From Treponema sp. (GTDB lineage: Bacteria; Spirochaetota; Spirochaetia; Treponematales; Breznakiellaceae): a DNA stretch of 32,282 nt. The position numbers and the translations under genes were made by a program. Location: positions 1-32,282 of the forward strand of contig WQSN01000035.1 of NCBI GenBank assembly GCA_009787835.1, given 5' to 3'. Below are positions 25,103 to 32,282 of the stretch, piece by piece. The notes below the pieces were generated by a model. It was given only the letters and a program-made list of their open reading frames with translations, had not been told where the DNA came from and made no database searches. Within the stretch, counting starts at the first letter, position 1. Each line of letters opens with the position of its first letter.

Positions 25103-25732
25103 ATGAAATTGATTTTTTTAGGCCCTCCGGGAGCGGGTAAAGGCACTTTAGCTGTAAAAGCCGTGGATATTCTTAAAGTGCAGCAGATCAGCACTGGCTC
25201 AATTTTTCGCGCTGCTGTAGCGGCGGAAAGTCCTTTAGGTCTCAAGGTAAAGGCCATAATGGACGCGGGAGCGCTTGTAGATGATGAAACTACAATCGCG
25301 CTGGTTAAAGAGCGGCTTGCGATGGATGATATTCAAAAAGGTTTTATTTTAGACGGCTTTCCGAGGACAATAGCGCAGGCCGAAGCTCTCTCTGGTTTCT
25401 CCAAAATTGATAAAGTTATTAATTTTGAAATTCCCGATTCCGGCGTCATTAGCCGTTTGGGCGGACGGCAAGTCTGCCGAAAATGCGGATATAATTTTCA
25501 TGCAATATACAATAAACCTTCAAAATCCGGAGTATGCGATCATTGCGGAGGAGATGTTTACATTCGTGACGATGACAGACCCGAGGCGATTCAAAAGCGG
25601 CTTGTTGTATACCGCGAACAGACAGAGCCGCTGATTAATTATTACCGCAGCAAAGGCCTGCTCGTTGATATAGACGCGACGCCAATGGTAGATGAGATTG
25701 TCATGAACTTTAAAAAAGCATTGGGGATATGA
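25103..25732 (+). CDS. adk: Adenylate kinase
   Basis: Interconverts ATP plus AMP and two ADP in the cytoplasm. The 209 residues include the P-loop GPPGAGKGT (7-15), the AMP-binding DGFPR (84-88) and the LID domain with a zinc site formed by C125, C128, C145 and C148, the form found in many Gram-positive and some other adenylate kinases. RDDDRPE (155-161) contains the conserved LID residues. A strong AAGGAG precedes the ATG. The stop overlaps the ATG of the following lipoprotein gene (ATGA), so adk heads a three-gene coupled unit. Confidence 0.97.
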   Translation: MKLIFLGPPGAGKGTLAVKAVDILKVQQISTGSIFRAAVAAESPLGLKVKAIMDAGALVDDETTIALVKERLAMDDIQKGFILDGFPRTIAQAEALSGFSKIDKVINFEIPDSGVISRLGGRQVCRKCGYNFHAIYNKPSKSGVCDHCGGDVYIRDDDRPEAIQKRLVVYREQTEPLINYYRSKGLLVDIDATPMVDEIVMNFKKALGI

Positions 25733-26805
25733 TACAGGGCGGCGCGCGCAGGTTTAAATGTTCAGCGTTATCATTGTTTTTTACAGCCGCAGTGTTGACT
25801 CAATGCGTATCACAGCCGCCTGATTTTTCTGAAACAGAGTGGTACGCGAAAGTGCAGTCAGCGGACAGGGCGTCATTGTATGTTTCCAATGTGGATTCAA
25901 ACGGACTTTTTTATAATCCCTGGCTGCAGAGAGAAACCAGGCATGTCAGCGGCTCATGGTTTCATTATAAAAAGAAAAAATACGAAGAAGTCTCCAGGGA
26001 AAAGTTCGGCAGCGTGCCAAATGATTATTCATATCTTTCAGATAACAGTTTTGACAGCATAACATTTCACGGCCACGCTACGATGATAATAAAACTTGAC
26101 GGGGAGAATATTTTCACCGATCCTTTTTTTTCAAACGCCGCGGTGGTTGTTCAGAAAAAGGAAAAAATAAAATTTGATTATTCCAAAGTTCCCGAAAGGC
26201 CGGTTGTTTTGATTTCCCATAATCATTACGATCATCTGGACAAAGCTTCGGTTAAACAGCTTGCAAAAAAGAACGCGGTTTTTATAGTCGCACTTGGACT
26301 GAAGAATCTTGTGGAAAGATACGGCGCGAATGAAGTATATGAACTTGACTGGTGGCAAAGCATAAAAATAAATTCAATTGAATACACCTTTCTACCGGCG
26401 CAGCATTGGTCGCGCAGGATTGGACAAAAGGGCGGGAGTACCCTGTGGGGCGGCTTTTTAATTCAGGGTTCAAGGACAATTTATTTTTCAGGCGACTCGG
26501 GTTACTTTATAGGGTTTAAGGAATTCGGCGGACGCTATGACATTGATTACGCGATTATCGGAGCCGGAGCCTATGAGCCGCGCTGGTTTATGTATTATTC
26601 ACACCTGAATGTACCTGAGTTTTTTATGGCTGCACGGGATTTAAATGCAAAATACGCCATTCCAATGCATTTCGGCGTTATCAGCCTCAGCGACGAGCCG
26701 CTTCTGTATCCGTTATTCGAAATTGACAGCGCCATTAGGCAAAATCCTGAACTTGCAGATAACATATTCCCGTTAAGGGTTGGAGAGTATTTGAAAATTC
26801 AATGA
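25729..26805 (+). CDS. MBL-fold metal-dependent hydrolase, predicted lipoprotein (NAPE-PLD-like group)
   Basis: The 358 residues start with a basic N-terminus and hydrophobic stretch ending in VLTQC (Cys26), a lipobox-like site, so the protein is probably a lipoprotein outside the cytoplasm. The metallo-beta-lactamase core follows: FHGHATMIIKLDG, FTDPFF, then the zinc motif SHNHYDHLD (163-171), PAQHWSRR, and SGDSGYF. The order and the STLWGGFLI stretch resemble the Lactamase_B_2 group that includes N-acyl-phosphatidylethanolamine phospholipase D, hence a lipid-like substrate is possible but not shown. It overlaps adk upstream and the DUF218 gene downstream by four bases each. Confidence 0.85.
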   Translation: MIQGGARRFKCSALSLFFTAAVLTQCVSQPPDFSETEWYAKVQSADRASLYVSNVDSNGLFYNPWLQRETRHVSGSWFHYKKKKYEEVSREKFGSVPNDYSYLSDNSFDSITFHGHATMIIKLDGENIFTDPFFSNAAVVVQKKEKIKFDYSKVPERPVVLISHNHYDHLDKASVKQLAKKNAVFIVALGLKNLVERYGANEVYELDWWQSIKINSIEYTFLPAQHWSRRIGQKGGSTLWGGFLIQGSRTIYFSGDSGYFIGFKEFGGRYDIDYAIIGAGAYEPRWFMYYSHLNVPEFFMAARDLNAKYAIPMHFGVISLSDEPLLYPLFEIDSAIRQNPELADNIFPLRVGEYLKIQ

Positions 26806-27554
26806 TATTTATTTCAAAATTGTTTACCGCGCTTTTGCTTCCTCCGGGGTGTTTTTTTATTCTGACCGCGCTGCTCATCATTTTTATCCCGCGAAAATAT
26901 AAAATATTTCCGGGATTGATTGCCTTTATAATATATATTTTATCCATTCAGCCTGCCGCGGATATGCTCTTAAAACCTCTTGAAAACGCGTATCCCGCGC
27001 TGCCTGCGCGCATTGACAATGACTGGCCGCAGGCGATTGTTGTATTGGGAGGGGGGACAATTCAAATGTCTCCCGAAGCCGCGATTGGACAGGATACATT
27101 ATCATCCGAGGCGATGAAAAGAGCGGTATACGCTTTTACGTTACGTGATACATTTCCCGTTCCGTTTATTTTTTCAGGCGGAAAAGTTTTTGAATACGAT
27201 CAGATGCCGGAGGCGGTTACTGCGGGAAACTTATTCAGATCACTTGGAATGCCCGAGCAGAGATTCATCGCCGAGGATAAAAGCCGCAACACATGGGAAA
27301 ACGCAGCACAAACAGCGATGCTTGGAATCGAAAGGGCGGTACTTGTAACTTCGGCTTACCACATGAAGCGGAGCGTTTATTGTTATGAGAAAAACGGAAT
27401 TTCTGTCATTCCCGCTCCGACCGACTATAAATTACAGCGGGGCCGCAAGTATGATTTTTTAAGTTTTTTACCGTCGATGGGAGCCTTGCAGAATACCTAT
27501 TGCGCGTTACATGAGTATATGGGAATATTATTTTACATTATCGCGTATCATTAA
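26802..27554 (+). CDS. DUF218 (ElyC/SanA/YdcF-family) membrane protein
   Basis: A 250-residue protein with two N-terminal membrane helices (about 5-27 and 32-52) followed by a DUF218 domain (about 76-225). Visible family features are the start AIVVLGGGTIQ, FIFSGGK, EDKSRNTWENA and VLVTSAYHMKRS. E. coli ElyC and SanA in this family affect envelope integrity and lipid-linked precursor use; the exact reaction is not known. It is translationally coupled to the upstream MBL-fold lipoprotein, suggesting a joint envelope role. Confidence 0.88.
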   Translation: MIFISKLFTALLLPPGCFFILTALLIIFIPRKYKIFPGLIAFIIYILSIQPAADMLLKPLENAYPALPARIDNDWPQAIVVLGGGTIQMSPEAAIGQDTLSSEAMKRAVYAFTLRDTFPVPFIFSGGKVFEYDQMPEAVTAGNLFRSLGMPEQRFIAEDKSRNTWENAAQTAMLGIERAVLVTSAYHMKRSVYCYEKNGISVIPAPTDYKLQRGRKYDFLSFLPSMGALQNTYCALHEYMGILFYIIAYH

Positions 27555-27624
27555 ATATGTTTAACTATGGAAATCTCTGAAGTCGCCGGCTTGTTAATTT
27601 AATATGTAAATGATAAATTAAGCA

Positions 27625-28089
27625 ATGGATGAAGTAAAACTTTCCGGCATGAGTCCCGCTGACGCAAAAGACTATATTGTTAATTTTATTGCGACACTGA
27701 AACTCACTGAAAAGAATATTCAAAATCTTGATGAAGAAATCGTAAAATGGCAGTCAAGGACAGAACTTGCCGTTTCCAAAGGACAGGCAGAACTGGCACA
27801 GGACGCACAGAAAGAGAAAAACAGGCTGCTTGAAAAAAAATTAACCCTGACAGCGGAAGCGGATCAGCTTAAACAGCAAATAGAAGAAATGAGACGGCAG
27901 CTTCCCCTGCTTGCCTCCCGGGAGTGCAGCATTGACCCTGATCTGCTTGAACAGGAACTGCTCATGGCCTCAGGCCGCATGCCCGGCGATGAAGATAAAG
28001 TCCGCCTCGAGCGTCAGTTCGCGCAAATGGAAAAAACCCAGGCGGCGGAAACCGCCCTGGAAGAATTGAAAGCCAAGATACGGCAATGA
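27625..28089 (+). CDS. Coiled-coil protein with a PspA/IM30-like segment
   Basis: A 154-residue, almost wholly helical, charged protein. The stretch about 45-92 (ELAVSKGQAELAQDAQKEK and following helices) resembles the central hairpin of PspA/IM30 phage-shock proteins, where an alternating basic and acidic pattern of this kind is found. The N-terminal amphipathic helix of true PspA is not evident and the protein is shorter, so membrane binding is not implied. It starts 70 bp after the DUF218 gene with no strong ribosome site. Function unknown. Confidence 0.65.
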   Translation: MDEVKLSGMSPADAKDYIVNFIATLKLTEKNIQNLDEEIVKWQSRTELAVSKGQAELAQDAQKEKNRLLEKKLTLTAEADQLKQQIEEMRRQLPLLASRECSIDPDLLEQELLMASGRMPGDEDKVRLERQFAQMEKTQAAETALEELKAKIRQ

Positions 28090-28184
28090 TTAGATGATTG
28101 GGATATTAGGTGTTTTTGCGTATACCAGCGATGAATTTGAACCGCGAAGTTTTAGGAATTATTTTCTCATTTAATATAAATTCT

Positions 28185-28222
28185 TATATCAGTGGATTAC
28201 AGAAAAATAAACCATTGATATA
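28185..28222. terminator. Imperfect inverted repeat between convergent genes, possible bidirectional terminator
   Basis: TATATCAGTGG (28185-28195) and CCATTGATATA (28212-28222) pair over 11 bp with one G-T wobble and a 16-base loop. It lies in the 160-bp gap between the ends of two convergent genes. It is AT-rich and lacks a clear T-run, so the terminator role is uncertain. Nothing else is recognised in this gap. Confidence 0.35.
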
Positions 28223-28249
28223 TAGTTATGTGAAATATCAATTATAATT

Positions 28250-29944
28250 TTAGTTCGAATAATAGATTGAATACAATGAATATGCTGCAACTCCTCCTAA
28301 TAATAATAACCCGCCTAATATATAAAAAATTTTCTTTGAGTTAGCTTTATGCCTCTCTTGTCTTTGTATTGCTGCCTCTATTGCTTTCTGTTTTTGTGCT
28401 GCTGCTTCCTGCTCTTTTTTTATCTGATTTTGTCGTTCAAGTTCCTGTGCGCCGATATGGAATATTTCTAAATCACCTGTATCTATTCTCATATATCCGG
28501 TTGTATTTATTACATTTGAAGGTATACCATTTACTGCTGTTATTGCAATTGTTAATGTATGTGTTAAATCATTTGCATTTATGTTACGGAAATCCACAAG
28601 TTTAAAATTATTTCCTGGTAAACTTATTACTGTACTTCTCACTGAAAAATCTCTTAGGTTTATGGTCATTGATACGCGGCTGCTCCCAATTATCTTGTTA
28701 TTTTCATTAATGAGCTCTATATCAATGTCATAATTAAATGAACGTTTACCTCCAAAGACTATTGTTCCTTCTGTAACAGCTCTAACGGAAGGATTGGAAT
28801 TAGCAGTTTCCTGGCTTGTATCTATTAAAGGCCAGCCGGAAAATCCCCATGTATCACGGCGTCCGGTTTTATAAAGACCTTCAAGTAAAGTATTTAGTGC
28901 TTTAAAACCTGCTTGTGAAGGTTGAACGATTATTCTCATCCCTAAATTTGCTGTACTTCTTATATAATCGGTTTCTCCTATTTGAATTAAATTTGGATCA
29001 AATAAAATTTCAAAGGGTGGATGTTCGTTAAAAAATTTAGTCGTTTCTTTAAATACTTCTATCCAACGGTTTCTTGCCTGTATATCATTTAATATTCTCT
29101 CACTAATTGTTCCGCCGCTTATGGCTGAAGAAAGCGTAGTAAGCCGTGACAATGATTCCATTCTGGACGGATCAAATGCAACTGCTTGCGTATAGCTAAA
29201 AAGCGCTGCTAGTTCATCACCGCCTGCTTGTGCGGTTATACCTCTTGCAAGACCAGTTTCCGCTCTTACTACAGAAATATTTCCAGCTAACAGTGTTTGT
29301 CTGCCGCTTTCTGTAAGCTGAATTCCCATTTGCGTTAGAAGTTCTTCTGTTGACTCATTTACTAATATTCCATTGCCTTCAAGTTGAGAAAGAGTTCCTT
29401 CTTTAATGGAGCTAGCAAGGCGAATCCCTGTACTTGAGTCTGTTATAGATAATTGTAATGCAAATCGGTTCCCTGACAGTCTTTGAATAGTTCCGAAAAG
29501 AAAATACTGTGTATTGGTAATGTTACCAATACTTAATAAATCATCATCAGAAAATGCTCCGCTTTGTGCAATGTTCTGTTCAGATATTATCATATCTAAA
29601 TTCTGACGATCGATTAAGTTAATAGCAGAATATTTTCCGAAATTATTATTTAATAAACCTTGAATATAAATTGGTAAATACTCTGGTACTTCACCATATA
29701 TAGATGGAGCAATAATAGCAAGCCGTATATTAATTCCGCCGTCACCGGAATAAAAGGCACCAGGTTCTAGTCTTTCTCCTATAGCGCCACGGGCAGTTAT
29801 TCCTCTTTCTTCTGAAATATCAATGTTTTTTTCTTTACTAATTCCTGATGTATCGGTACTTTTTATTATTCCCGTTGAAGAACAGGCTGAAAGATATGAT
29901 ATTATTAACATTATTGATATTAAGTTATTGAATATTTTATTCAT
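28250..29944 (-). CDS. Lipoprotein with a CsgG/LpoB-like domain and a C-terminal membrane helix
   Basis: A 564-residue protein. The N-terminus is a lipoprotein signal with lipobox LSAC (Cys21). Residues about 72-185 have the CsgG/LpoB-like pattern: LAIIAPSI, a helix, INLIDRQNLDMIISEQNIAQSG, then IGNITNTQYFLFGTI and LQLSITDSSTGIRL. This fold occurs in envelope lipoproteins, including curli secretion and penicillin-binding-protein activators. Residues 240-500 are unassigned. A Gln/Lys/Ala-rich helix (about 500-536) precedes a membrane helix (about 540-559) at the very end. A lipid anchor at one end and a transmembrane helix at the other is unusual. Codon use is more AT-rich than in the core genes. 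It is divergent from an XRE regulator and the region between holds a large dyad. Confidence 0.75.
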   Translation of the reverse strand: MNKIFNNLISIMLIISYLSACSSTGIIKSTDTSGISKEKNIDISEERGITARGAIGERLEPGAFYSGDGGINIRLAIIAPSIYGEVPEYLPIYIQGLLNNNFGKYSAINLIDRQNLDMIISEQNIAQSGAFSDDDLLSIGNITNTQYFLFGTIQRLSGNRFALQLSITDSSTGIRLASSIKEGTLSQLEGNGILVNESTEELLTQMGIQLTESGRQTLLAGNISVVRAETGLARGITAQAGGDELAALFSYTQAVAFDPSRMESLSRLTTLSSAISGGTISERILNDIQARNRWIEVFKETTKFFNEHPPFEILFDPNLIQIGETDYIRSTANLGMRIIVQPSQAGFKALNTLLEGLYKTGRRDTWGFSGWPLIDTSQETANSNPSVRAVTEGTIVFGGKRSFNYDIDIELINENNKIIGSSRVSMTINLRDFSVRSTVISLPGNNFKLVDFRNINANDLTHTLTIAITAVNGIPSNVINTTGYMRIDTGDLEIFHIGAQELERQNQIKKEQEAAAQKQKAIEAAIQRQERHKANSKKIFYILGGLLLLGGVAAYSLYSIYYSN

Positions 29945-30037
29945 ATTATCTCAATTACACATCTATAAACCAAGATAAATTCTGACATTTTTTCTTAATT
30001 TATAACTCCTTTTTTCATTTTCTATAATAATCATATA

Positions 30038-30081
30038 TTCCTATAGGTAATATTATAAAATAATACTATCTCTTATAGGAA
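30038..30081. promoter_or_regulatory. Extended dyad between the lipoprotein and XRE genes, possible operator
   Basis: Perfect 8-bp outer arms TTCCTATA (30038-30045) and TATAGGAA (30074-30081) enclose inner, imperfect arms (GTAATATTA at 30047-30055 and TAATACTAT at 30061-30069). The left arm itself sits in the palindrome CCTATAGG. The dyad lies between two divergent genes and ends just before the -35 of the XRE gene, a typical place for an autoregulatory operator. Regulation is inferred; the symmetry is seen. Confidence 0.5.
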
Positions 30082-30082
30082 C

Positions 30083-30110
30083 TTGTCAACATAAATAAAT
30101 AAAATAAAAT
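30083..30110 (+). promoter_or_regulatory. Candidate promoter of the XRE regulator gene
   Basis: TTGTCA (30083-30088, 5 of 6) and TAAAAT (30105-30110, 5 of 6) are 16 bp apart. The predicted start is about 30117, five bases before the ATG at 30122, and no Shine-Dalgarno site is present, so the message would be nearly leaderless. Confidence 0.5.
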
Positions 30111-30121
30111 AAGTTTATGGC

Positions 30122-30448
30122 ATGACAAATTTAAGGGCATTATTATCCAGTAATATTAAAAAAAGAAGGAGTGTACTGGGTATTTCCCAAGCTGTTCTGG
30201 CTCAAAGGGTAGGAACATCAACTCATTATATTGCCCAAATCGAACAAGAGAATAAGTTTCCCTCTGCGGAAATGCTTGAACGTATTGCGATTGGACTTGA
30301 ATATGACAGTATAGAGCTATTTTCAATAGGTCCTTTTCCAGAAGAAGCAATAAAACAGTTCTTGGAAGGTGTTAAAGCTGATTTTATTGCTACTAATTAT
30401 TCTATCGAAAGAAGAATTGAAAACCTTATAAATTCCAATAAATATTGA
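30122..30448 (+). CDS. XRE-family helix-turn-helix transcriptional regulator
   Basis: A 108-residue protein whose first 68 residues form a Cro/CI-type helix-turn-helix: NIKKRRSVLGISQAVLAQRVG, then STHYIAQIEQENKFPSAEMLERIA. The C-terminal 40 residues (FPEEAIKQFLEG onwards) are short and helical, perhaps for dimerisation. Small regulators of this kind often repress their own gene and a divergent neighbour; the dyad just upstream suits that. The gene is AT-rich like the lipoprotein gene beside it. Confidence 0.88.
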   Translation: MTNLRALLSSNIKKRRSVLGISQAVLAQRVGTSTHYIAQIEQENKFPSAEMLERIAIGLEYDSIELFSIGPFPEEAIKQFLEGVKADFIATNYSIERRIENLINSNKY

Positions 30449-30976
30449 CTATTTTACAATTTATGATAAGTTTTCGGACTGTGGTTCCGCAGAAACACTT
30501 TTATCTACCAATGGGCTAACCATTAAAATAAGTTCCTCTTATTGTGGTATCCTTATATAATATTAAGAATAATTGAGGTTGTTCCAAAACTCGGTTAGTT
30601 TTGTAACACTAATTTTAACTTACTCTGTAGTTTGCTTAATTACTCTAATTCTATACCAGATAAGGAATTACGTCAATACAATTGTTACCAATAACTACCA
30701 AAATATATCAATTATTATCAAAAATTGATGTCATATTTGATAACATTTTTTGCTATGCTCAAAAAGCATGAATTAAAAACAGTATTTTTTAACCGTACTG
30801 AACATAATGAAAATATCCCCTAATGTAGCTTATATCAGCCCGTAGCACGTTCCCAAATCCCATAACCGTATCATTTCACTACAAACACTTTCAAAGCCCA
30901 TTTTAAGCCGTTTTCGCTGTTCAATATACAACAATCTGAAATAGCCACAAATCAGATTCCAAGATAAAATAAATCC
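30449..30976. other. AT-rich stretch of about 530 bp without a recognisable gene
   Basis: No open frame of convincing length or known RNA was found on either strand. It holds several inverted repeats: a long hairpin at 30581-30607, AATGG/CCATT (30510-30524), ATGCT/AGCAT around 30755-30768, and AATCTGA/TCAGATT (30933-30958) just before the primase gene. It separates the XRE gene from the defence-type gene and may be a mobile-element boundary, a control region or debris. Confidence 0.5.
30581..30607. repeat. Hairpin-forming inverted repeat in the noncoding stretch
   Basis: GTTCCAAAACT (30581-30591) pairs with AGTTTTGTAAC (30597-30607) with a single mismatch (C opposite T) around a 5-base loop CGGTT. 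No T-run follows, so it is not an obvious terminator. Its form suits a dispersed REP-like element, which only a genome search could show. Confidence 0.5.
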
Positions 30977-32282
30977 ATGGACGAGGTGTCTTTATTAACC
31001 TTACAGAATGAAATTTTAGAGTTGGAAAAAGCATTAACAGACAAAAAACACCAACTTGAGGAACTTCAATCTGTCAAAAAAGAAAAAGTCCATGATACAG
31101 TATTAACACAAGAACAACTGCCAGATAATCAAATTAATAATCAATCGCCTCCAGAAGCTAAAATCGCTCTTTTCCGCATGCTGTTCAGAGGACGAGAGGA
31201 TGTTTACGCAAAACGCTTTGAAAGTAAAAAGACAGGCAAATCAGGTTATCAACCCGTATGCCGGAATGAGTGGGTACAGGGAATATGTGAAAAGCTAAAG
31301 GTAAATTGTAATAATTGCCAAAAGAGGTCACTCGAGCCAATAACCGACAAGATAATCAGAAACCATCTCGCAGGATTTATCCCGTCAAAAAACGAGTGGA
31401 CAAGCCGAACTTCGTTTGATAACCCTGTTCCATTTGTAATGGGTATCTATCCTTTGTTGCAAGATGAGACGTGTTATTTTCTCGCGGTTGATTTTGATAA
31501 AGATACATGGCAGGAAGACGTAAAGGCATTTATCGATACTTGCAACCTTGAAAACATACCTGCCGCTTTAGAGCGTTCACGTTCAGGGAACGGCGCTCAT
31601 ATATGGATTTTTTTTGATAAACCAGTATTAGCGGAAAAGGCGCGCAAACTTGGATCATTCTTGATGACCAAAACATTGGATAGACGACCGGAAATTGGGC
31701 TTGATTCATTTGACCGCTTTTTCCCGAATCAAGACACATTGCCAAAAGGCGGTTTCGGTAATTTGATCGCGCTACCTTTGCAAAAATCCGCAAGAGAGAA
31801 GAATCATAGTGTTTTTCTTGATAGAGATATGTCTCCTTACCCTGATCAATGGGCTTTTCTCTATACAGTAAAACTGTTAGATGAAATTAAACTGGATGAA
31901 GTTATTAATAAAGCGATTAAGCAGAATGAACTATTGCCTGTTGTGTATGATCCGGTAGAAACCGAGAATGAATCAAAACCATGGGAAAGAAAATCCGCAT
32001 CCCTACCGACAATTACAGAATCCCTTCCTCAAAAAATAGAAATAGTTCTTGCTGATCAACTTTATGTTAATCACACCGGATTGCCTCCAATACTTCGCAA
32101 CCGTATTCTACGGCTTGCGTCTTTTGCGAATCCCGAGTTTTACCGCGCTCAAAGAATGAGGCTTCCTACATGGAATAAACCGCATATTCTTTACTGTTAT
32201 GAATATTTTCCTGAGCATATTGGTTTACCAGTTGGATGTTTAGACAGTTTGATTGAAATACTTGATCATTACAAAATAAAAA
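30977..32282 (+). CDS. TOTE-type archaeo-eukaryotic primase protein (probable primase-helicase), runs off the right edge
   Basis: The frame is open from ATG 30977 to the window end (435 residues seen) and has an in-frame stop 12 bases before the ATG. A short coiled-coil (6-33) precedes an archaeo-eukaryotic primase domain of the TOTE conflict-system type. Markers: FRGREDVYAKRFESKKTGKSGYQP, a cysteine group C95, C104, C111, C114 (likely zinc-binding), the catalytic DFD at 172-174, SGNGAHIW with His208, GLDSFDRFFPNQD (241-253) and GFGNLIALPLQK. Downstream of the window relatives usually continue into a superfamily II helicase, not visible here. Such proteins are thought to act in defence or element conflict. 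No strong ribosome site is seen. The primase assignment rests on remembered family sequence and is fairly confident. Confidence 0.82.
   Translation, partial: MDEVSLLTLQNEILELEKALTDKKHQLEELQSVKKEKVHDTVLTQEQLPDNQINNQSPPEAKIALFRMLFRGREDVYAKRFESKKTGKSGYQPVCRNEWVQGICEKLKVNCNNCQKRSLEPITDKIIRNHLAGFIPSKNEWTSRTSFDNPVPFVMGIYPLLQDETCYFLAVDFDKDTWQEDVKAFIDTCNLENIPAALERSRSGNGAHIWIFFDKPVLAEKARKLGSFLMTKTLDRRPEIGLDSFDRFFPNQDTLPKGGFGNLIALPLQKSAREKNHSVFLDRDMSPYPDQWAFLYTVKLLDEIKLDEVINKAIKQNELLPVVYDPVETENESKPWERKSASLPTITESLPQKIEIVLADQLYVNHTGLPPILRNRILRLASFANPEFYRAQRMRLPTWNKPHILYCYEYFPEHIGLPVGCLDSLIEILDHYKIK

Noticed and set aside
30475..30500. CTGTG/CGCAG hairpin after the XRE gene as a terminator
   Set aside because: Only five base pairs including a G-T pair; the T-rich tail is weak and displaced.

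Overview
The window looks like chromosome of a spirochaete, most likely a Treponema-group bacterium of the termite-gut or free-living type. The pointers are FliM and FliG proteins of treponemal character, a MotA-like domain family joined to MORN repeats, a bactofilin next to an M23 endopeptidase, class II ribonucleotide reductase, a ferredoxin-dependent 2-oxoacid oxidoreductase (anaerobe), and xylose isomerase plus xylulokinase (plant-sugar fermentation). The genus is inferred from remembered family resemblance, not from a database search.

Layout, left to right. 1-644 (-): N-terminal nuclease domain of a type I restriction HsdR subunit, cut by the window edge and carrying an in-frame palindromic insert. 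737-1993 (+): tyrS. 2031-6356 (-): two pairs of genes, an FMN-reductase-like flavoprotein with a DUF4153-like membrane protein, and pyruvate kinase with a soluble protein made of two MotA-like cytoplasmic modules and a MORN tail. 6480-9058 (+): a two-gene flagellar switch cassette, a FliG paralogue whose C-terminal extension is a decayed copy of its own torque domain, followed 2 bp later by a FliM with an extra FliN-type SpoA domain. 9094-13630 (-): a pseudo-receiver LuxR-type regulator, xylB, xylA, a strong terminator, then a TSUP permease. 13865-16477 (+): four overlapping genes for a 2-oxoacid:ferredoxin oxidoreductase. 16548-19988 (+): M23 endopeptidase, bactofilin, YaaR-like, RicT (PSP1) and a small membrane protein. 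20118-23774 (+): nrdJ, under a promoter with two NrdR-like boxes 31 bp apart. 23819-28089 (+): THUMP/UPF0020 methyltransferase, then adk, an MBL-fold lipoprotein and a DUF218 protein coupled by ATGA overlaps, then a PspA-like coiled-coil protein.

The right end (28250-32282) is more AT-rich and looks accessory: a CsgG/LpoB-like lipoprotein with an added C-terminal membrane helix, a divergent XRE regulator with a large dyad between them, about 530 bp without a gene, and the start of a TOTE-type primase (probably primase-helicase) gene that runs off the edge. Defence-type genes therefore flank a block of core metabolism at both ends.

The best candidate for something undescribed is the 3966-9058 neighbourhood: a MotA-like cytoplasmic module without its channel, a FliG with a doubled torque domain and a FliM-FliN fusion, with no other flagellar genes in the window. 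This suggests a second, modified rotor/switch complex alongside the standard one. No tRNA, rRNA, CRISPR array, transposase or complete insertion sequence was seen.
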